Assembly (NCBI GenBank): GCA_015711955.1
Contig: JACVJK010000013.1
Span: 1 to 38,780, forward strand
From: Actinomycetota bacterium
GTDB taxonomy: Bacteria; Actinomycetota; Geothermincolia; Geothermincolales; RBG-13-55-18
Direction of reading: 5' to 3'
Length of the DNA: 38,780 nucleotides
Part shown: positions 1 to 7,458 of the stretch, one piece after another
How positions within the stretch are numbered: position 1 is the first letter of the stretch
Layout of the letters: every line of letters starts with the position of its first letter
Translations under genes and position numbers: made by a program
The notes under the pieces: generated by a model
Told to the model about the DNA's origin: nothing
Databases searched by the model: none
What the model saw: only the letters and a program-made list of their open reading frames with translations

Positions 1-1572
1 CCCCCTCGACACGATGTCCAATTTCCCCCCGATCTGGGCCGCCCTCTCCCGCATGTTTATCATGCCCAGATGGAGCTTACCGTCCCCCGAGGCCTCACGG
101 GGCATACCCCGACCGTTGTCCGCCACTACCAAGGTGATGCCTTCGCGGTCCCTCTCCAAGAGCAGCAAGCCGCGGTCCGCACCCGAATGTTTGACCACGT
201 TGGAGAGGGCTTCCTGAGCTATGCGGAAGAGGTTTATCTTCACCGGGTAGGGAAGGTTCCCCTCGTTCCCTCTCAGCACCAACTCAAAACGGACAGGGCT
301 TTCTGAGTTGAGTCGACGCACCAAGTGCTTCAGGGCTTCCGAGAGGCCCAGATCGTCGATTACTGGGGGATGCAGCGAAGAGGAGATGTCGCGTAATTTC
401 TCCAGCACTTGGGAGATGGATTCCGCCGCCGAGCGCACGTGCCTCAGGGTGGTCTCGGGAAGGTCGTCTTCCAATGCCATCTGGAGGTTAACCAGGGCGA
501 AGGTGAGGTCCTGTCCCGTGGAGTCGTGCAGGTCCCGGGAGAGGGAAGCCCTTTCCTTTTCCTGCACTTCGGTGAGGGAATGGAAGAGGGATCTGAGTTC
601 CAGGTTCTTCCTTTCGAGCTCTCGATAGAGGTTCATTATCTGGTACTGCTTGTAGCTCATCTCGGTCACCACCCGGGCTAAGGCGTCCACCACGGAGAGG
701 AGGAACTCCACCTCCTCCAGTTTGAGGACCCTTACCCGGTCCAGGGAGCGAAGCAGGGGAACCGGGTCGATCCCCAGCTCCTCCGCCAGTCGACGGTATC
801 TCTCCTTTTCGGGAGGCTGCGCCAGGGACGCGTCGCCGCTGATCATGCCCACCATCTCCCCGTTGAGGATCAGGGGTGCGTCAAAACAGAAGAAACCTGC
901 GTGGCACACCCTTACCCGGGGGGCCATGGTACGAGCCAGTTCTTCCAAGGCGGCTATGGCCGAGGAGTAACAGCGCCTTGCTCCCTCCAGCGAATCGATG
1001 ATGAGCTTGCAGTGCTCGCCTCCGGTGGAGCTCACCACTACCGGCATGCAGTCCATGTCCAGTACCCAGAGCCTCACTCCCGTGATGCGGGCAAGTTCGT
1101 CCACCACATCTTGTAGGTAGGAAAGATCGAGTATTTGGGTGAAAGCGATGTCCTTGAGGTGGAAAGAGCTGATCAGGCGGCTGTATTCATCAGGTGGGCG
1201 CAGGATGCCCATCTCCATGAGCATTTTACCCATGCCCGCTGACAGCGCTTCCTCAAAGGGACATATCTCCAGGCGTACTCGATTGGCTTGGACCATCTCC
1301 ACCAGTAACCGGCCGAAGTCCTCCGGCCTTTCCGCTCGCAGGAAGGGCCGGAGATCCTCCGTGCGGGAAAAGACCAGCTCCAAGTGGGGGCGGTGCTCTT
1401 CATTTCGGGGGTCACAGGACACGAAGGCGCCCCCTTGTTTCCGCACCAGCCTGCGTCGATCAGCTATCCTGCCGCCGATGACCACCCCGTCCTCCAGCAC
1501 CTCCAGGGATCCCCGGAGGGGTGAGTCGTCGGCCAGAAAGAGCCTTTCCACCAACAGGTCGAGCAAGGACAT
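1..1572 (-). CDS. PocR-domain sensor histidine kinase (HisKA_3 type), 3' end cut by window edge
   Basis: The frame is open from an ATG at 1572 to the window edge (524 codons, no stop), so the C-terminus is missing. Order of parts: about 130 unassigned residues; a PocR-like sensory domain at roughly 135-300, with its Cys/His-containing ligand-pocket style (GGEHCKLIIDS, RVCHAGFFCF); a linker that is probably coiled coil (about 310-345); a HisKA_3 dimerisation domain with the phospho-acceptor motif RDLHDSTGQ (His349); and a HATPase domain with an N-box (EALSNVVKHSG) and G-box (DNGRGM). No membrane segment is seen, so it is probably cytosolic. HisKA_3 kinases normally signal to LuxR/NarL-type response regulators, which would lie beyond the left edge. 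A GGAAG site inside the end of the preceding AIM24-like gene sits 8 bases before the start; only 3 bases separate the two genes, so they are co-transcribed. Family assignment is solid; the ligand is unknown. Confidence 0.88.
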   Translation of the reverse strand, partial: MSLLDLLVERLFLADDSPLRGSLEVLEDGVVIGGRIADRRRLVRKQGGAFVSCDPRNEEHRPHLELVFSRTEDLRPFLRAERPEDFGRLLVEMVQANRVRLEICPFEEALSAGMGKMLMEMGILRPPDEYSRLISSFHLKDIAFTQILDLSYLQDVVDELARITGVRLWVLDMDCMPVVVSSTGGEHCKLIIDSLEGARRCYSSAIAALEELARTMAPRVRVCHAGFFCFDAPLILNGEMVGMISGDASLAQPPEKERYRRLAEELGIDPVPLLRSLDRVRVLKLEEVEFLLSVVDALARVVTEMSYKQYQIMNLYRELERKNLELRSLFHSLTEVQEKERASLSRDLHDSTGQDLTFALVNLQMALEDDLPETTLRHVRSAAESISQVLEKLRDISSSLHPPVIDDLGLSEALKHLVRRLNSESPVRFELVLRGNEGNLPYPVKINLFRIAQEALSNVVKHSGADRGLLLLERDREGITLVVADNGRGMPREASGDGKLHLGMINMRERAAQIGGKLDIVSRG

Positions 1573-1575
1573 GGC

Positions 1576-2541
1576 TCATCTTCCGAGGATGCCGCCTAAG
1601 ACCCCACCGGCCCCCCCGCTTCCGCCTCCGGGACTTTGGAGACCGGTCTTGGGGGCTTCCTCACTGGGCTGGATGACCACGAAGCCTTGGCCTTCGAACA
1701 CCAGCTGGAAGATCTCGCCGTGGGCGGAACCGAATATCCTCTTGAGGCTGGATAGGTTGGCGTCCACGTGTACCCTCGGGCTCAGTCCCTGGGACCAGGC
1801 CATGGTGGCGTTGGGATCGGTGAACACCGGTCGGTCGGGAGTTACCTGAAGGGTCAGGGGTTCCCCCTTGCATATGAGGGCCAGGTATCCCGTGCCGGAG
1901 AGGACCACCGTCCACAGCCCTCCGGTCAACATTCCCGCCGCGCCCCGGATGAGCTCGATATCCCAGGAGATTCCTGGGGTGAAAGCAAGAAGGTTCAAGG
2001 CCTCCACGGTTATCGACTCGTTTTGCAGCTGGAGAAGGATGATGTCGTTGGCCGCGTCTGCCAGGAAGAGGTTACCTTCTCCTTGTGCCTGCATCAGGGT
2101 GAACTGTTCTCCCGAGATCTTCTTCTTGAGCCACTTGTCCAATCCTCCGCTGGAGAGGCGGGTGAAGGAGATCCTGCCCTGGTAGGCCACCATGGAACCG
2201 GCCTTGGCCAGCACCTGTCCCCCACAAGCTTGCAAGTTGACTCGCAGGAGTTTCTTGTTCTGAAGGGAGAAGGGCAAAGGGCTTCGTTCTTCTTGGGAGG
2301 AATTAACCAGTTGAGAAAGGGTCAACGGCGAAGCGGCCATACCCGACAGGGCGGAAGTGGTCATACTTTCCCTTGCGAGGGTTTCCGGGGCGCTTTCGGG
2401 AGCGGGTCCTTGAGGGGGATCCTGAGAGGGGGGCGCGGCGTCGGTGGAAGGTGGCGTTGGGGATTCCAATGGGGTACCGCAAAAACGGCAGAACAGCCCA
2501 CCTTCCAGATCTTTCCCGCAGCCCGGGCATTTGACGATCAT
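1576..2541 (-). CDS. Zinc-ribbon protein with AIM24 (TIGR00266-like) domain
   Basis: The protein has about 321 residues. The N-terminus carries a CxxC...CxxC zinc ribbon (CPGCGKDLEGGLFCRFCG). A Pro/Ser/Ala-rich linker follows to about residue 75, then an AIM24-type beta-rich domain (about 95-295) with many G/D turns. The tail is Gly-rich, ending GGVLGGILGR. AIM24 domains occur in a mitochondrial inner-membrane protein and in many bacterial proteins of unclear function; no enzyme activity can be assigned. Two in-frame ATGs occur at 2547 and 2541. AGGAGG abuts the first directly but lies 6 bases before the second, so 2541 is preferred. The gene runs into the PocR kinase with a 3-base gap, which suggests a shared signalling or envelope role (inference). 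Confidence 0.82.
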   Translation of the reverse strand: MIVKCPGCGKDLEGGLFCRFCGTPLESPTPPSTDAAPPSQDPPQGPAPESAPETLARESMTTSALSGMAASPLTLSQLVNSSQEERSPLPFSLQNKKLLRVNLQACGGQVLAKAGSMVAYQGRISFTRLSSGGLDKWLKKKISGEQFTLMQAQGEGNLFLADAANDIILLQLQNESITVEALNLLAFTPGISWDIELIRGAAGMLTGGLWTVVLSGTGYLALICKGEPLTLQVTPDRPVFTDPNATMAWSQGLSPRVHVDANLSSLKRIFGSAHGEIFQLVFEGQGFVVIQPSEEAPKTGLQSPGGGSGGAGGVLGGILGR

Positions 2542-2547
2542 CTCCAT

Positions 2548-3398
2548 CCTCCTTTTTTATGTCGGCGCCCCGAGAGCGAGAACCATTGTGGCGTAATTCT
2601 CAGCCCGACGGACGCCAGAACCATCTCAAGCCTATTATCGTTCAAGGAGGTGTTCCTGGAAAGGAAGGCTCGCTCATCGAGGTCTCGTGCCGCGTGATGT
2701 GCCGCGCCGTCTGAACGTGTCGCGGGGTCACATGTCGGAAAAGTATCGAGGCAGAGAACTTCGATTTCGCACTTCTCGTGAGGCTATCCCAGACGCGTGC
2801 TCCATATCCGATTCCAAGGCTTCTCCCGAGGGGATCGAGGCGGGAGACCAAGACCATGAACAGGCCGGGCTCAAGAGGTCAAGGAAAAGGTCTTCTCCAT
2901 TTGAGGAATCGGGGCGGAAACCCAAGATCACGAGAGGGTGCAGTAGAGAAGGGAGAAAGTGCCTGGGGTGCCGGCCCATGGTTCCTTCAGCACCCAAAAG
3001 CCCTTGCTCACGGTTTTTGAGCCCGTGGGGATGGGGTGGCGGGGTTGGGGTTTCACGGGGGGCAGAAAAGCAACGATGCGGCGCCTTCTGAGGCCGAAGG
3101 GGGTCAACCGGCCGTTTCTGCATGGCGCCGAGGCACTTCCCGTGGAGAGGAACATGAACGCACATGCCAGGGGCTGGCCTCCCAATGACTCCTGGCGGAC
3201 CTCAACCCGGAAAGCTCGGAGCAAAAGGGAAGGATTGGAAGGAAGTTAGAAATGGGCGCAAACGACCCCGCCACTCATCGATCAGGAGAAATCCTTTTGA
3301 GACCGGCTTGAACGAGTAAGGCGATGAGGTAACGGCGGAGTTTCCCGGTCCCTTGGTTTTTCTCCCCGCTCTTCTCCGGGGGATTTGTGACACGAAAA
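2548..3398. other. Intergenic stretch without a supported gene (851 bases)
   Basis: Several overlapping open frames exist on both strands, but they are Pro/Arg/Ser-rich, lack ribosome binding sites and resemble no family. I see no tRNA, terminator or clear promoter. It may be a decayed gene or an untranslated region. Confidence 0.5.
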
Positions 3399-4100
3399 TC
3401 AGACCTTGGCCAGGACCTCTTCCAGGAGGTTGCCTCGATCGTCCAAGAACACGAAGCGTAACTCCCCCCGGAGGTCAAAATCCTCTCTGTCCAAAGCCAC
3501 TAGATGGTATGGGCTGGTGAGGATCTGGATGGTGATGCTTCCAGGCTCTGGCTCCATCACCACCACCTCGACCTCCACCAGGGAGCCCTTCTGACTCACC
3601 CTGGAGATGGAGACCGCATATCCCCCAGTCTTCTTGGGTCCCTGCAGGACCGCCAGCACTAGCTGCCTTTCCAAGTCCACCGGGGGCAGGGCTTCCTGGG
3701 GTTGTATAACCCGCAAGAGCATCTCCAGCTCTTCGGCGCTGGTGATCACCTCACACTCCGGTCTGGCTTCCTCCCCCGAGGGGAACTCATCGCCCCTGCC
3801 GTACTGGCTCACCATGCCGTGGGCCAGTGTCTTAACCGGCAACTCCTTCGCCTCCGGTGTCGTCGGGACGTCCTTTCCCTTTTCCGACTCGACCTTCTCA
3901 TCCTTGCAGCCTGAAAAAATGGGTGTGATCAGAAGGGTGAGCATCAGGATGAGGCAAAGAAAAACGGGGAAGAGCTTAACCTCGATGCCGGAGACCGCCT
4001 TCTGGCCACAGGCTTCGTTCCCCTTTAAGGCGGTAAACCCGCCTTCAGCGCCTTTTCCTACGAAGCAAACGCCTCCATCCGAATCAAAGACCCTTGCCAA
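3399..4100 (-). CDS. PrcB-domain lipoprotein
   Basis: The product has about 233 residues. The C-terminal half resembles the PrcB C-terminal domain: QGPKKTGGYAVSISRV followed by a beta strand, then a conserved TSPYHLVAL-type stretch. A hydrophobic segment ending IFSGC is a plausible lipobox, followed by a charged, Lys/Glu-rich linker, so I infer an outside-facing lipoprotein. No ATG or GTG lies near the signal peptide. The only in-frame starts upstream are TTG codons at 4124 and 4100; the second has AGGAGG 9 bases ahead and is chosen. That leaves about 50 unexpected residues before the hydrophobic segment, so the N-terminus is uncertain and a frameshift or non-standard start is possible. PrcB was named for a protease-associated protein in Treponema; the role here is unknown. 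Confidence 0.7.
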   Translation of the reverse strand: MARVFDSDGGVCFVGKGAEGGFTALKGNEACGQKAVSGIEVKLFPVFLCLILMLTLLITPIFSGCKDEKVESEKGKDVPTTPEAKELPVKTLAHGMVSQYGRGDEFPSGEEARPECEVITSAEELEMLLRVIQPQEALPPVDLERQLVLAVLQGPKKTGGYAVSISRVSQKGSLVEVEVVVMEPEPGSITIQILTSPYHLVALDREDFDLRGELRFVFLDDRGNLLEEVLAKV

Positions 4101-4379
4101 CCCCCTCGACCTCCTCAGTCTCAACGCAGGATGTTTAGTGCAGTCGGCCTCTCTTGGGAGGGGGAATCGGTCTCCCTGGAGCTCACATGACCGCCCACCT
4201 CTTTAGTGCCCTTCGGGCTTGGTAGGGCGATGGCCCACGTCGCTTCACCGTTTTCCCGTAGCCGACACCATCGGATCGCCTCAGTTAAACGATTGGCCAG
4301 CATGCCGCGGCGACGGACGCGCGGCCTTTCAGGGCCAAGCCTCAATGGCTCTTTAAAAATTACACAGGAGTTAGCGGGT

Positions 4380-4412
4380 CTAGTCCAGGCCCATGATGGA
4401 AGCGCAGGAAAG
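4380..4412. repeat. Direct repeat, copy 1 (33 bases)
   Basis: This stretch, beginning ctagtccaggcccatgatgg, recurs at 4456-4488 with a single mismatch (g to a at the 25th base). The period is 76 bases. Confidence 0.9.
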
Positions 4413-4455
4413 TTTTCCCCCTTCACAACCTCGGCGATGGTGAGCAAGGACTTCT

Positions 4456-4488
4456 CTAGTCCAGGCCCATGATGGAAGCACAGGAAAG
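4456..4488. repeat. Direct repeat, copy 2 (33 bases)
   Basis: Second copy of the 4380-4412 unit. The 43 bases between the copies are not repeated. Confidence 0.9.
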
Positions 4489-4640
4489 GTTTTTCCTCCA
4501 GAGGAAGGATCATTCGAAGCGCAATCGGTCAATCACAATGAAGGAGTGAAGGTCCAGTTTTCTCTGAACGCTATGATCAATGTTGACGAGGTGGTGCCCG
4601 CCGTCTCCTCGGGGAAAACGCGGCCCCGTTTTCGCTGAAA

Positions 4641-4668
4641 GATCTAAGGGGAATGATCTAAGGGGAAT
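4641..4668. repeat. Perfect 14-base tandem duplication
   Basis: The unit gatctaaggggaat occurs twice back to back at 4641-4654 and 4655-4668. It looks like a simple tandem duplication, as produced by replication slippage. Confidence 0.9.
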
Positions 4669-4923
4669 GGGACAGTGGGAACGGGATGCGCGTCGACTCT
4701 CGCGTATTTTGCGGTAAGGGACTCGGCAAGCAAAGTTCCCAGGTTAGTAGGCGGAGCCCGCATGTGATAATATCGAGCCGGTTGACGAACTTCTCATTGG
4801 GGCGGCGAGTATCCGGGTCTAAAATTGGCAAGAATTTGGTGGTTACCGGTGAGCAATCACGTTTCATGGGACAGCGCTCGGATTCGGTGCCTCGGAAATG
4901 CTCCACTTGCTCGATGTTACCGT

Positions 4924-4953
4924 TTGGTATTGGTTTCCGGTGATGAATATAAT
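4924..4953 (+). promoter_or_regulatory. Putative sigma-70-type promoter for the SDR/MaoC genes
   Basis: A perfect TATAAT at 4948-4953 is preceded at 18 bases by TTGGTA (4924-4929), 4 of 6 matches to the -35 consensus. The surroundings are locally AT-rich. It points to the SDR gene that starts 230 bases downstream, leaving a long leader. Confidence 0.55.
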
Positions 4954-5185
4954 AGTCTCGGCCCCGGAGTTAGCCCGACAGGGCGTGGCGTAAGGGAGGA
5001 AAAGGAAGAAAATACCCGGGAGTCCTCGTGGGGATTGGTTCGGGAGGTGATGTAGCGGCAGGTCTGCAGCAGCGAAAGGAGCCGTTCGAGAGTTCTCGCC
5101 TGAGGAAGCGACGCGGTAAGAGAGTAGCGGCGGTATGGAGCGAGGGGCTGCAATAGCCCCCGGGCAAAGGAAAGGAGAGGGAGAC

Positions 5186-6100
5186 ATGGCGGAGATAAGG
5201 TTTGATGGAAGGGTAGCCGTGGTCACCGGCGCCGGCGGTGGATTGGGTCGTGAGTACGCGCTGCTCCTGGCCAAGCGCGGCTGTAAGGTAGTGGTGAATG
5301 ACGTGGGCGGCGCCGTTGATGGGACGGGTTCCGATGCCACCCCGGCCATGAAGGTGGTCAACGAGATCAAGGAGATGGGCGGGGAAGCGGTCCCCAACTA
5401 CGACAGCGTGGCTGATTGGGAAGGGGCCCAGAACATCATCAAGACCGCCATCGACAACTTCGGTCGGATCGACATCCTGATCAACAACGCCGGGATCCTC
5501 CGGGACAAGAGCTTCCTCAAGATGGAGCTCGAGGACTACCACAAGGTCATGGAGGTCCACCTTAACGGCACCTTCTATTGCTGCAAGGCGGCCTGGCCCT
5601 ACATGAGGGAGCAGAACTATGGCCGAATCGTCTCCGCTTCTTCCGCTGCCGGGGTTTACGGCAACTTCGGTCAGGCCAACTACGGTGCGGCCAAGATGGG
5701 CATCGTGGGACTCATGCACGTGCTCAAGCAGGAGGGCGCCAAGTACAACATCATGTGCAACGTGATCGTGCCCATCGCCGGAACCAGGATGACCGCCACT
5801 GTCATGCCCCCCAACCTGGTGGAGATCCTCAAACCCGAGTACGTTGCTCCCATAGTGGTGTGGGCTTGCTCCGAGAAGTGCACCTTCTCCGGATACACTT
5901 TCACCGCTGGCGGAGGATACTTCAGCCGGGCCGCGTTCGTGGAGGGTCCGGGAGTACGCTTCGACGTGAGCCAGCCCATAACGGTGGAGATGATCGACGA
6001 GAACATCGACAAGATCGTCTCCCTGGAGGGGGCGAAGCCCATAGAGAACGCCACCGCGCACACTATCAACGCCCTTTCCCATCTCAACCTGGGCGGATGA
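5186..6100 (+). CDS. Short-chain dehydrogenase, peroxisomal multifunctional enzyme type ((3R)-hydroxyacyl-CoA dehydrogenase)
   Basis: The 304-residue protein begins with an NAD(P)-binding TGAGGGLG motif (14-21), has NNAG, and carries the catalytic triad S153, Y166, K170 (YGAAK). The sequence following (VNDVGGAVDGTGSD) and the C-terminal extension match the dehydrogenase domain of HSD17B4/MFE-2-like enzymes, which oxidise (3R)-hydroxyacyl-CoA to 3-ketoacyl-CoA. The start at 5186 is chosen because AAAGGAGAGGG precedes it closely; an upstream in-frame ATG at 5135 lacks such a site. The next gene, 64 bases downstream, encodes the matching hydratase half, so the pair forms a split D-bifunctional enzyme for beta-oxidation or acyl-CoA interconversion. 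Substrate chain length cannot be read from the sequence. Confidence 0.9.
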   Translation: MAEIRFDGRVAVVTGAGGGLGREYALLLAKRGCKVVVNDVGGAVDGTGSDATPAMKVVNEIKEMGGEAVPNYDSVADWEGAQNIIKTAIDNFGRIDILINNAGILRDKSFLKMELEDYHKVMEVHLNGTFYCCKAAWPYMREQNYGRIVSASSAAGVYGNFGQANYGAAKMGIVGLMHVLKQEGAKYNIMCNVIVPIAGTRMTATVMPPNLVEILKPEYVAPIVVWACSEKCTFSGYTFTAGGGYFSRAAFVEGPGVRFDVSQPITVEMIDENIDKIVSLEGAKPIENATAHTINALSHLNLGG

Positions 6101-6164
6101 TGGCAATAACGGCGAGAGAGCGCCTTTCGGCGAGGTTGTGACGTGATGGAGAGGGGATGATCTT

Positions 6165-7013
6165 ATGCCTATAGATCTGTCAGTGATCGGCAAGGAACTG
6201 ACTCCCATGGAGTACGTCTACCAGCCCCGGGACGTGATGCTCTACGCCCTGGGGGTGGGCGCCGGGGAACGCCCGGAGGAGCTCAAGTTCATCTACGAGA
6301 ACGGGCTCCAAGTGCTTCCCACCATGGGAGTAATTCCGCCCTTCCCGGCCCTCATGGGCCTCATATCCGTGGAAGGGATAAACATCAACCCGGTTATGAT
6401 CCTCCACGGGGAGCAGTATCTCGAGGTGCGCAGGCACCCCATCCCCACTTCGGGCAAACTCATCTCCAAGCCCCGCATCGCGAACGTCTACGACAAGACC
6501 AAAGGGGCCCTTATCGAGCTCGAGGTGGACACCGTGGACGAAAGCGGGGAGGTCATCTTCTACAACGTGTTCGGCGTCTTCGTGCGCGGCGAGGGCGGCT
6601 TTGGCGGGGAAAGGGGTCCCGAGCCTGGTAACGAGCCCCCCGATAGGGAACCGGACAAGGTGGTAGAGGAGAAGACCCTCCCCATACAGGCCGCCATATA
6701 CCGCCTTTCGGGAGACTACAATCCGCTTCACATCGACCCCAACATAGCCAAGCTGGCCGGGTACGAACGTCCCATCCTGCACGGCCTGTGCACCTTCGGT
6801 TTCGCCGCCCGGGCTGTCTTGCGGGAGTATTGCGACTACGACGTGACCAAGTTCAAGGCCATTAAGGTCCGTTTCAGCCGCCACGTGTTCCCCGGCGAGA
6901 CCATCGTCACCGAGATGTGGAAAGAAGCGGATGATAAGGTCATCATCCGCTGTAAGACCGCGGAGAGGGGCGAGTACTGCCTGACCAACGCGGCGGTATG
7001 GCTCAACGTGTAA
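6165..7013 (+). CDS. MaoC-family (R)-specific enoyl-CoA hydratase (hydratase 2)
   Basis: The 282-residue double hot-dog protein carries the hydratase 2 signature SGDYNPLHIDP, with catalytic Asp184 and His189, followed by HGLC. The N-terminal half (about 1-140) is the degenerate hot dog that binds the acyl tail; the C-terminal half is catalytic. It is expected to add water to trans-2-enoyl-CoA giving (3R)-hydroxyacyl-CoA, the substrate of the dehydrogenase encoded just upstream. A Gly/Glu/Pro-rich linker (about 142-165) joins the two halves. GAGAGGGG lies before the ATG. A strong terminator follows 8 bases after the stop, so the two genes form a closed transcription unit. Confidence 0.9.
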   Translation: MPIDLSVIGKELTPMEYVYQPRDVMLYALGVGAGERPEELKFIYENGLQVLPTMGVIPPFPALMGLISVEGININPVMILHGEQYLEVRRHPIPTSGKLISKPRIANVYDKTKGALIELEVDTVDESGEVIFYNVFGVFVRGEGGFGGERGPEPGNEPPDREPDKVVEEKTLPIQAAIYRLSGDYNPLHIDPNIAKLAGYERPILHGLCTFGFAARAVLREYCDYDVTKFKAIKVRFSRHVFPGETIVTEMWKEADDKVIIRCKTAERGEYCLTNAAVWLNV

Positions 7014-7020
7014 AGTCGGA

Positions 7021-7052
7021 AAATGGGGCGGCCCTTCCGGGCCGCCCCATTT
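7021..7052 (+). terminator. Rho-independent terminator after the MaoC gene
   Basis: Perfect 14-bp stem (aaatggggcggccc / gggccgccccattt) with a 4-base ttcc loop, followed by a short T-rich tail. It is also palindromic for the opposite strand and may stop minus-strand transcription arriving from the ferredoxin-type gene. Confidence 0.9.
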
Positions 7053-7192
7053 ATTTCCAATGTGGAGTGGTGGGGCCTTGTGCTCGCATGGAGCAGATGA
7101 TACCAAGAGATGGGCTACCGCCCATATCATCGCAAATCAGCGAATCCCCTTGACTGGCATTTTCCCTTGGCCGTTAACGCCCTGCACCATTT

Positions 7193-7447
7193 CTAATCGC
7201 CGTTCGGTTTCGGTCTCCGCTTCCAGGATGGTATGAAGTCGGGAGAGCGCACCTCCCGCAGGGACAGGGCCTTCTCCGGACAAGTGATCACGCACAGCCC
7301 GCAACCCATGCACTTTCTTGCGACCACCTTGTCGGTTTGAGCGCCTTTTCCTCCCGCCCCTCTTCGGAGGTTATGAAGATGAGTTTTTCGCCTTCTTAAA
7401 GGAGCCTCTGCGCATATTGGCTTTAGCCACGAGGTCCCCGCACCCAT
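7193..7447 (-). pseudogene. Broken partial duplicate of the 4Fe-4S protein C-terminus
   Basis: This frame contains one intact 4Fe-4S motif (CMGCGLCVITCP) and then the same SLREVRSPDFIPS tail as the gene next door. Where that gene stops with TGA, this copy has TGG and runs on for ten residues (WKRRPKPNGD) to TAG. The DNA of the shared part is nearly identical to 7460-7551. Upstream of the motif the frame is Arg/Lys-rich with no matching ferredoxin sequence and no ribosome binding site. It is best read as a remnant of tandem duplication or gene conversion; a short expressed ferredoxin cannot be excluded. Confidence 0.7.
7224..7315. repeat. 92-base direct repeat, distal copy
   Basis: Matches 7460-7551 at an offset of 236 bases with two mismatches near the 3' end of the coding sense (t/g at 7229, g/a at 7235). 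It covers the last 4Fe-4S motif and stop region of the adjacent gene. Confidence 0.92.
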
Positions 7448-7458
7448 TCAGGATGCAT

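Larger units (their letters stand above)
4101..5185. other. Long intergenic region with short duplications
   Basis: About 1.1 kb without a convincing gene. It holds a 33-base direct repeat, a 14-base tandem duplication and a promoter for the downstream SDR gene (listed separately). Open frames here lack ribosome binding sites and family resemblance. Confidence 0.5.

Noticed and set aside
2728-3165. 145-codon minus-strand open frame
   Set aside because: Pro/Ser/Arg/His-rich composition, no ribosome binding site, no family resemblance, and overlapping frames on the other strand are equally long.
4121-4513. 130-codon minus-strand open frame spanning the direct repeats
   Set aside because: No ribosome binding site; it overlaps the start of the PrcB gene and its content looks like random translation.
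4970-6208. 412-codon minus-strand open frame over the SDR gene
   Set aside because: Val/His/Leu-rich shadow of the high-GC SDR and MaoC genes; the plus-strand genes have clear catalytic motifs.
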